Shown here piece by piece: positions 5,680 through 10,795 of a DNA stretch of 10,795 nucleotides; the stretch's first letter is position 1, and every line of letters begins with the position of its first letter. A model generated the notes under the pieces. The model did not search any database, was not told where the DNA came from, and saw only the letters and a program-made list of their open reading frames with translations. The translations under genes were made by a program, and so were the position numbers. The DNA comes from Planctomycetota bacterium. GTDB lineage: Bacteria; Planctomycetota; UBA1135; GCA-002686595. The stretch lies in NCBI GenBank assembly GCA_004296785.1, contig SCVU01000218.1, positions 1 to 10,795 of the forward strand. Reading direction: 5' to 3'.

Positions 5680-8514
5680 ATGGCGCCCGGTGAAGCGGAG
5701 TCGACTGACGCGCGCGCGGAGCTGAAGCAACTCGTGGCCGAGGCGCTCGAGCGCGCCGAGGACGAAGGCTCGCGCGTCGTCGACGAATTGTGCGCGCGCC
5801 ACCCGCAGCACGCCGCGGCGCTGCGGCGACGGCTGGAGCTGCTGCTCGGTTCCGGCTTGGGACCGATCGAGGCCCCGCGCGAGTTCCCCGAGGCGCTCGG
5901 AGACTTCCGGCTCCACGAACGCCTCGGTCAAGGCGGCATGGGCGTCGTGTACCGGGCCACGCAAGTGAGCCTCGGACGTGAAGTCGCGTTGAAGCTGATC
6001 CGGCCCGAACAGCTCTACTTTTCCGGCGCGCGCGAGCGCTTCCGACGCGAGGTCGAGATCGTGGCTCGACTGCAGCACCCCGGCATCGTGGCGGTGCATG
6101 CGGTCGGCGAGGAACAGGGCGTGCCGTACTTCGCGATGGAGCTCGTGCGCGGCGCGTCGCTGGCCGAGCTGATCGCGCGGCTGCAGGGGCGCGCGCCGAG
6201 CGCTCTGTCCGGCGCGGACCTCGCACGCGCGCTCGGCGCTGGCGCGCCCGGCGGCGCCGCCGCGCCGCTGTTCGACGGCGACTGGGCCCGCACGACGCTC
6301 TGCATCGCGATCGAGATGTGTCGCGCGCTCGAACACGCGCACGCGCAGGGCGTGCTGCACCGCGATCTCAAGCCTTCCAATTGCATGCTGACCGCGGATG
6401 GGCGCGTGCTGCTGCTCGACTTCGGCCTCGCGCTGCAGCAGGGCGCGAGCGAGCTCACGCGCAGCGGTTCGGCGCTGGGGTCGCTGCCGTACATGGCGCC
6501 GGAGCAGGTCGACGGCCGCATCCGCGAGATCGACGAGCGCACGGACGTGTACGGCGTCGGCGTCACGCTCTACGAGCTCGCGACCCTGCAGCAGCCGTTC
6601 CTCGAGCCGGTGACCGAGCTCACGCGCGCGCGCATCCTCGCCGGGAAGCGCGTCGGGCCGCGCACGCTGCAGCCGCAGCTTTCGCGCGATGCCGAAGTCG
6701 TTTGCCTGACCGCGCTCGACGCGGATCGCGGCCGGCGCTACGCGACCGTGCGCGCACTGCGCGCCGATCTCGAGCGCGCGCTGCACGGCGAGCCGATCGC
6801 CGCGCGCGCCCCGAACTCGCTGGAGCTCGGCTGGCGCTGGATCCGGCGCTACCCGGCCGCGAGTGCCGCGCTCGCGCTGCTGCTGCTCGCGGCGGTCGGC
6901 GTGCCGGCGCTGCTGTCCTGGCAACAGGCGCTGCGCGCGCGGCAGGCGGAGAGCGCGCTGGAGGATCTGCGCTCCGCCGAGCGGATCACGCAGCAGCAGC
7001 GGTCGCGCGCGGAGGAGAATCTCGAGCGCGCGGTCGGCGCGATCGATGCGCTGCTCGCGCACATCGACGACCCCAACGGGAACGCGACGCCCGAGCTGAC
7101 GCCGGTGCGCACCAAGGCGCTGGCGGAGGCGCAGCGCTTCCTGGCCGAGTTCCGCGCGCACAACACCGAGTCGGAAGAGCTCGATCTCGCGACCGCGCGG
7201 GTGGAATTGCGCGTCGGGCGCTTGCAGGCGAACTTGGCGTCGGCCGCTGCGGCGCGGCCGTCGCTGGAGGATGCGTTGCCGAAGCTCGCGCGACACGTCG
7301 CGCTGCGGCCGGACGACCTCGTGCTCGCGCTCGCCGACGGATACCTGCATCTTGGCGCGACGCTCGCGGATCTCGGCGCGCTGCAGTTGGCGGAGGTGGA
7401 GTTCTCCCGCGCGCTGGAGATGGCGCGGCGACTGCTCGCGAGGACCGAGAACCGCGGCCCGATCCGCGCGACGATCGCCTCGGCGGCGCAGCGCCTGACG
7501 AGCCTCTACAGTCAGACCGGCCGTCCCGAGCTCGCGCGCGCGGCCTACTCCGAGGGACTGCGCGAAGTCCGCGCCGAGTGGGAGCTGCGGCCGGACGAGT
7601 ACGAGCGCCGCTCGCTGCTGGCGGAGATGCTCTGGCGCAGCGTGGACCTCGGCGACCCCGCGTTGCAGCGCAGCGGCATCGACGAGGCGTTGACGATCAC
7701 ACGCGAGTTGTTTGCAGAGCGCCCGCGCGACGCGCGCACGCGCGGCATGTACGCGATGCTGCTCGGCGCGCGCGCCGCCGGCGGGCAGCTCGAGTTCGAA
7801 CAGGCGCGCGCCGACGGCGCGCATGCGGTGTCGCTGCTCGAGGATCTGGTGACCGAGGAGCCTGGGAACCTGCGCACGCGCTCGTTCCTCGCCAATCAGC
7901 TGTTGCAGTGCGGCACCTATTTGGCGCGCGCGGGCCGCGGACCGGAGGCACGCGAACCGCTGCTGCGCGGCGTCGAAGAGCTCGAACACCTGGTCGAGCA
8001 GGCACCCGATCAGATCGACCACCGCGTGTTGCTCGCCTACACGCTCGACTACCTCGCGTACGTCGAAGACGCCGACCCGCTCGCGGCGCTGCCGTACTTG
8101 AAGCGCGCGTTCGATGCGGCGTGTGCAGCGCTCGACATCTCTTCCGATCGGCGCGACGCGCGGGATCAGTTCGCGTTCTGCGCGCGCCGACTCGCCTACT
8201 GCCTGCAAACGCGTCTGGATCGCAGTGCCGATGCGCTCGAGCTCGTGTCGGCGGCCGAGCAGCGCAGCGGCAGCGGCGCGCAGGGCCGTCTGTTCGCAGC
8301 GAGCCTGCTCGCGGACTGGATCCGCGCGGAGTTGCACTTCGGCCGCCGCAGCGAACAGGAGGTCGCGCCGGAGGTCCAACTGGCGCTGCACTGGCTGGGG
8401 CAGGCGCGCAGCGCTGGAGAAGTCGACGTCGCCGCGCTGCGGGCCGACGCGACGTATCAGGCGCTGTGCGCGCTGCCGGGATTCGAGCTCGTGCTCGAGC
8501 CGGCGCTGCGTTGA
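5680..8514 (+). CDS. Transmembrane Ser/Thr protein kinase with C-terminal TPR-like repeats
   Basis: This is a 944-residue Hanks-type kinase. The ATG at 5680 follows AGGA (5669-5672). Residues 1-70 form a short helical segment with the LCARHPQHAAALRRRLE phrase typical of planctomycete kinases. The catalytic domain shows the glycine loop LGQGGMGVVY (82-91), ATP-binding K105 in VALKLI, the likely helix-C glutamate E124, HRDLKPSN (227-234) with catalytic D229, DFG (247-249) and APE (273-275). All key residues are present, so it should be active. A Gly/Ala-rich insertion of about 40 residues (about 165-205) precedes helix E. A hydrophobic stretch (about 392-413) is the membrane anchor, followed by an Arg/Glu-rich coiled-coil-like segment (about 418-458). 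Residues about 470-930 are helical TPR-like repeats, expected on the far side of the membrane, probably for ligand or protein binding. It is divergent from the ECF sigma gene and converges on the endonuclease III gene with 13 bp between stops. Confidence 0.93.
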   Translation: MAPGEAESTDARAELKQLVAEALERAEDEGSRVVDELCARHPQHAAALRRRLELLLGSGLGPIEAPREFPEALGDFRLHERLGQGGMGVVYRATQVSLGREVALKLIRPEQLYFSGARERFRREVEIVARLQHPGIVAVHAVGEEQGVPYFAMELVRGASLAELIARLQGRAPSALSGADLARALGAGAPGGAAAPLFDGDWARTTLCIAIEMCRALEHAHAQGVLHRDLKPSNCMLTADGRVLLLDFGLALQQGASELTRSGSALGSLPYMAPEQVDGRIREIDERTDVYGVGVTLYELATLQQPFLEPVTELTRARILAGKRVGPRTLQPQLSRDAEVVCLTALDADRGRRYATVRALRADLERALHGEPIAARAPNSLELGWRWIRRYPAASAALALLLLAAVGVPALLSWQQALRARQAESALEDLRSAERITQQQRSRAEENLERAVGAIDALLAHIDDPNGNATPELTPVRTKALAEAQRFLAEFRAHNTESEELDLATARVELRVGRLQANLASAAAARPSLEDALPKLARHVALRPDDLVLALADGYLHLGATLADLGALQLAEVEFSRALEMARRLLARTENRGPIRATIASAAQRLTSLYSQTGRPELARAAYSEGLREVRAEWELRPDEYERRSLLAEMLWRSVDLGDPALQRSGIDEALTITRELFAERPRDARTRGMYAMLLGARAAGGQLEFEQARADGAHAVSLLEDLVTEEPGNLRTRSFLANQLLQCGTYLARAGRGPEAREPLLRGVEELEHLVEQAPDQIDHRVLLAYTLDYLAYVEDADPLAALPYLKRAFDAACAALDISSDRRDARDQFAFCARRLAYCLQTRLDRSADALELVSAAEQRSGSGAQGRLFAASLLADWIRAELHFGRRSEQEVAPEVQLALHWLGQARSAGEVDVAALRADATYQALCALPGFELVLEPALR

Positions 8515-8527
8515 GACGGCCTCGTCG

Positions 8528-9178
8528 CTACCCGGCCGCCCACGAGCAGATCGGGCACGCCGCAGCGTCGTGCGCGCGCGCGGTGCACTGCTCGCGACCG
8601 AACCAGATCATCTGCAGGTGCAGCTTGGCCCAGTCGCGCTCGTCGAACAGCGCCTTCAGGTCGCGCTCGGTCCGCTCGACGCTCGATCCGTCCGACAGGC
8701 CCCAGCGCTGTGCGACGCGCTGGATGTGCGTGTCGACCGGGAACGCGGGCACGCCGAACGCCTGTGTCATCACGACGCTCGCCGTCTTGTGCCCGACGCC
8801 CGGCAGCGCTTCGAGCTCCGCGAAGGTCCGCGGCACGGCGCCGCCGTGCAGCTCGACGATGCGGCGCGACAGCTCGCGGATGTTCTTCGACTTCGCGGGC
8901 GCGAGCCCGCACGACTTGATGAGCGCGAGGATCTCGCTCGCGTCGAGCCGCGCCATCGCCGCGGGCGTGCGCGCGCGCGCGAACAGCGCGGGCGTGACCT
9001 GGTTCACGCGCTCGTCGGTGCACTGCGCGGACAGCACGACCGCGACGAGCAGCGTGTACGGGTCGGAGTGCGCGAGCGGGATCTGCGGCGCCGGGTACAG
9101 CTCGTCGAGCAGCGCCTGGATCCGCCGCGCCTTCGCGCGCAGCGCCGCAGACGGCGCGCGCTCGCGCGCCTGCTTCAC
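8528..9178 (-). CDS. nth: Endonuclease III (DNA glycosylase/AP lyase) with atypical iron-sulfur tail
   Basis: The product is 216 residues from the GTG at 9178, whose GTGA overlaps the stop of the upstream repair gene by 4 nt. The family removes oxidised pyrimidines and cleaves the abasic site by beta-elimination. LLVAVVLSAQCTDERVN (about 43-59) is the usual N-terminal motif. The helix-hairpin-helix is LPGVGHKTASVV (125-136) with the catalytic lysine K131, and VDTHIQRV (148-155) holds the catalytic aspartate D149. Length matches the family (E. coli enzyme 211). The C-terminal iron-sulfur loop is unusual: cysteines occur at 198, 208 and 211 (C-x9-C-x2-C), and the protein ends at residue 216. 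The canonical pattern is C-x6-C-x2-C-x5-C, so the expected fourth cysteine would fall one residue past the stop. H203 lies within the loop and could be an alternative ligand. Catalytic function still looks intact. Confidence 0.93.
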   Translation of the reverse strand: MKQARERAPSAALRAKARRIQALLDELYPAPQIPLAHSDPYTLLVAVVLSAQCTDERVNQVTPALFARARTPAAMARLDASEILALIKSCGLAPAKSKNIRELSRRIVELHGGAVPRTFAELEALPGVGHKTASVVMTQAFGVPAFPVDTHIQRVAQRWGLSDGSSVERTERDLKALFDERDWAKLHLQMIWFGREQCTARAHDAAACPICSWAAG

Positions 9179-10017
9179 GACGTCTCGCGCGACTTCTCGC
9201 CCGCGCGGTCGCGCAGCCCGCGCGTCGCGCGCTTGACGATCGCCTTCGTCGCCTGCGTCTGCGACTCGGCGAGCCAGCGGCGCGTCAGCGTCTTCACCCA
9301 GTCGGGCCGGCTCTTCGCCGCGTCGTTCAACCAGTTGCCGACCGAGTCGCGCACGTAGCGCGACGGATCCGAGCGCAGGTGCTCGAGCAGCTCGGCCGCG
9401 CGGCCCGGATCCTTCTTCAGCACGGCGATGTGTTCGCACCACACGCCGCGCGGCCGCGTGACCTCGCTCGCGAAGCGGCGAATGTTCGGATCGCGGTCGC
9501 GTGCCCACGCCTCGAGCAGGCGCAGCGCGCGGTCGAGCTCGTGCGCGACGTGCGGCCGCAGCGCGGCCCAAGCGATCTCGCGCACGCCGAAGTGCGCGTC
9601 GGCGGCGAGCGGTCGCATCTTCGCGAGGCGCTCGGGCAGCGCGACGTGCTTCTCGGCGCACAACAGGCACGCGCCCCACGCGCGCACCATGTCGGAGCGG
9701 TGTGCGAGGATCGCCTTGCGCACGCGCAGCCGCTCGCGCAGCGACAGCGACTCGGTCAGCGCGTGGAGCAGCGCGCCGATGCCGGTGACTCGCTGCATCA
9801 CGCCCTTGCGCTTGAGCGGGCGCGCGGCGGCGAGCACGCGGCGCGCGTGCGCGTCGAGCTCGAGCTGCTCGAGCAGCGTGCCGAGCAGCGCGACCTGATC
9901 GACGATCAGCCACTCGATCAGGTTCGCGCTCTCGAGTTCGCCGGAGGAGAGCGCGCGGCGCACGTCGGCGGGGACCTCGGAGCGGCGGCGGGCGGGCTTG
10001 CGTGCGGTGAGCGTCAC
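9175..10017 (-). CDS. HEAT-repeat DNA alkylation repair protein (AlkC/AlkD-like)
   Basis: The product is 280 residues from a GTG at 10017. A longer frame back to an ATG at 10158 would run through the divergent promoter and into the CoA-binding gene, and its extension is low-complexity Arg/Gly, so I reject it. The protein is almost all paired helices, as in the HEAT-like alkylpurine glycosylases that excise N3/N7-alkylated bases. Family-like phrases are HFGVREIAWAALRP (142-155), DPNIRRFASEVTRPRGVW (176-193), and DPSRYVRDSVGNWLNDAAKSRPDWV (217-241). Tryptophans at 114, 150, 193 and 229 lie among acidic and basic residues, as expected for a DNA-contacting cleft, but which are catalytic cannot be told here. 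The N-terminal 20 residues are basic and probably disordered. The stop overlaps the start of endonuclease III, so the two are translationally coupled, which fits a base-excision-repair role. No Shine-Dalgarno is visible at the GTG, which leaves the start uncertain. Confidence 0.8.
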   Translation of the reverse strand: MTLTARKPARRRSEVPADVRRALSSGELESANLIEWLIVDQVALLGTLLEQLELDAHARRVLAAARPLKRKGVMQRVTGIGALLHALTESLSLRERLRVRKAILAHRSDMVRAWGACLLCAEKHVALPERLAKMRPLAADAHFGVREIAWAALRPHVAHELDRALRLLEAWARDRDPNIRRFASEVTRPRGVWCEHIAVLKKDPGRAAELLEHLRSDPSRYVRDSVGNWLNDAAKSRPDWVKTLTRRWLAESQTQATKAIVKRATRGLRDRAGEKSRETS

Positions 10018-10100
10018 GAGGGTGGCGGGCGCGGTTGGGCGGAGAAGATTATCGCCGCGCGCGCTCCGGAGCGAGCCCCCGCCCGGGTACGCTCGCGCCG
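10018..10100. promoter_or_regulatory. Divergent promoter region with a 12-bp palindrome
   Basis: This is an 83-bp gap between the repair operon and the CoA-binding gene. It contains an AT-rich island, AGATTATC (10046-10053), that reads GATAAT on the minus strand (5 of 6 to TATAAT) and could be the -10 for the repair operon with a leader of roughly 25 nt. The perfect palindrome CGCTCCGGAGCG spans 10062-10073. No -35 boxes are convincing in either direction. Confidence 0.4.
10088..10093 (+). promoter_or_regulatory. Candidate leaderless -10 element of the CoA-binding gene
   Basis: TACGCT is followed by CGCGCCG (7 nt) and the ATG at 10101. There is no Shine-Dalgarno. If transcription starts at the ATG, the palindrome at 10062-10073 would cover about -39 to -28, where a regulator could contact or block the -35 region. 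Confidence 0.45.
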
Positions 10101-10496
10101 ATGACCGATTCGATCCGCGAGTTCCTCGCCGCCGGGCCGTGGGCCGTCGTCGGCGCATCGACCGACCGCTCGAAGTACGGCAACAAGGTGCTGCGCTGCT
10201 ACCTGCAGCACTCGATGGCGGTCACGCCGGTGCACCCGCGCGAGGTCGAGATCGAGGGCGTGCGCTGCGCGAAGTCGATCGGCGAGCTGCCGGCGGGCGT
10301 GCGCGGGCTGTCGATCATCACGCCGCCGCCGGTGACCGAGAAGGTCGTCGAGGAGGCGGCCGCGGCCGGCATCCGGAGGCTGTGGATGCAGCCCGGCGCC
10401 GAGAGCGAGCGGGCGATCGCGCGCGCGGCCGAGCTCGGGCTCGACGTGATCGCGCGCGGGCCGTGCCTGCTCGTGGTGCTCGGCTACCGCGAGTGA
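10101..10496 (+). CDS. CoA-binding domain protein (YccU-like Rossmann fold)
   Basis: This is a 131-residue, single-domain protein of the CoA_binding_2 family and matches the family's usual length. Residues 14-20 (WAVVGAS) form the first Rossmann strand and glycine turn, and STDRSKYGNKV (20-30) follows as in relatives. VTPVHPREVEIEG is strand 2 and the turn, LSIITPPP is strand 4, and RLWMQPGAESE carries the conserved QPGA(E/S) motif. It ends with GPCLLVVLG. Members bind CoA or a nucleotide and resemble the N-domain of succinyl-CoA synthetase alpha; their cellular role is generally unclear. The ATG at 10101 is chosen over an upstream in-frame ATG at 10035 because the family N-terminus (DSIREFLAAGPWAVVG) begins here and a TAnnnT element sits 7 nt before it. 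An MBOAT acyltransferase gene follows 13 bp downstream, probably co-transcribed. Confidence 0.93.
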   Translation: MTDSIREFLAAGPWAVVGASTDRSKYGNKVLRCYLQHSMAVTPVHPREVEIEGVRCAKSIGELPAGVRGLSIITPPPVTEKVVEEAAAAGIRRLWMQPGAESERAIARAAELGLDVIARGPCLLVVLGYRE

Positions 10497-10509
10497 GGCG
10501 CGCCGGCCG

Positions 10510-10795
10510 ATGGTCTTCAGCAGCCCGGTCTTCCTGTTCTTCTTCCTGCCGGCGGTGCTGGCGCTGACCGCGCTCGCGCCGCGCGGACTGCGCAACGCGG
10601 TGCTGCTGCTCGCGAGCCTGCTGTTCTACGCGTGGGGCGAGCCGCGCGCGGTGCTCGTGCTGCTCGTCTCGATCGCGGTCAACTACGCGCTCGGCCTCGC
10701 GCTGTCCGGCGCGACGCCGCGGCGCGCGCGCGGGATCGTGGCGGCCGCCGTGGTGTTCAACGTCGGGCTGCTCGCGCTCTACAAGTACGCCGGCT
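10510..10795 (+). CDS. MBOAT family O-acyltransferase, N-terminal part (AlgI-like; runs off window)
   Basis: There are 95 visible residues beginning at the ATG at 10510, and the frame is open to the end of the window. It starts MVFSSPVFLFFFLPAVLAL, then has RNAVLLLASLLFYAWGEP (about 28-45), SIAVNYALGL (about 55-64) and VVFNVGLLALYKYAG at the edge. This is the characteristic N-terminus of membrane-bound O-acyltransferases of the AlgI/DltB group, which move acyl (often acetyl) groups across the membrane onto polysaccharides or other surface polymers. Three to four membrane helices are already visible. The catalytic histidine lies beyond the window. It starts 13 bp after the CoA-binding gene, with GAGG overlapping that gene's stop as a weak, rather distant ribosome site. 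The pairing with a CoA-binding protein is suggestive for an acyl-CoA-using enzyme, but may be coincidence. Confidence 0.92.
   Translation, partial: MVFSSPVFLFFFLPAVLALTALAPRGLRNAVLLLASLLFYAWGEPRAVLVLLVSIAVNYALGLALSGATPRRARGIVAAAVVFNVGLLALYKYAG

Noticed and set aside
5629..8391. A 920-codon open frame on the minus strand opposite the kinase gene
   Set aside because: The product is Gln/Arg/Ala/Leu-rich with no domain signature, while the plus strand carries every kinase motif in order. It is a shadow frame.
6318..9236. A 972-codon plus-strand frame overlapping the kinase and repair genes
   Set aside because: It has Arg/Ala-dominated composition, no motif, and crosses two well-supported genes in other frames.
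10018..10158. N-terminal extension of the HEAT-repeat repair protein to an ATG at 10158
   Set aside because: It overlaps the CoA-binding gene and its promoter-like elements, and the added residues are Arg/Gly-rich without family resemblance.

Overview
The window is very GC-rich (about 70% by eye). It reads as a chromosomal segment of a Planctomycetota bacterium, possibly a deep-branching marine-type lineage. This assignment is an inference, not a database result. It rests on an ECF sigma factor paired with a large membrane Ser/Thr kinase carrying C-terminal helical repeats, and on large secreted beta-rich proteins ending in a common planctomycete-style C-terminal module. Some Myxococcota or other high-GC bacteria remain possible. 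No RNA genes, insertion sequences, CRISPR arrays or prophage genes were seen.

Layout, left to right. (1) 1-527 (+): the 3' end of a secreted-type protein. (2) 529-1410 (-): a class I SAM methyltransferase, tail to tail with gene 1. (3) 1483-2358 (-): a secreted protein with a hydrophobic eight-cysteine C-terminus, separated from the methyltransferase by a strong hairpin. (4) 2359-2731: a 373-bp divergent intergenic region with several short inverted repeats. (5) 2732-4915 (+): a 727-residue secreted beta-propeller-like protein, followed by a perfect 13-bp hairpin. (6) 5018-5623 (-) and 5680-8514 (+): a divergent ECF sigma factor / transmembrane Ser/Thr kinase pair. (7) 8528-9178 (-) and 9175-10017 (-): endonuclease III translationally coupled to an upstream HEAT-repeat DNA alkylation repair protein. 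(8) 10101-10496 (+) and 10510-10795 (+): a CoA-binding Rossmann protein followed by the start of an MBOAT O-acyltransferase.

Functional links. The sigma factor and kinase probably form a signalling unit in which a membrane kinase influences transcription. The HEAT-repeat protein and endonuclease III form a plausible base-excision-repair pair: base removal, then AP-site cleavage. The secreted proteins on the left have no known function. The Cys-rich one is the most unusual coding product here and might be a bacteriocin-like or disulfide-stabilised peptide precursor, but this is speculative.

The most interesting non-coding signal is that three gene starts (1410-, 5623-, 10101+) have no convincing Shine-Dalgarno sequence. 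Each instead has a TAnnnT hexamer exactly 7 nt before the start codon, the arrangement expected for leaderless transcripts. At the sigma/kinase junction this hexamer overlaps an oppositely oriented TAnnnT inside a GGATATCC palindrome.
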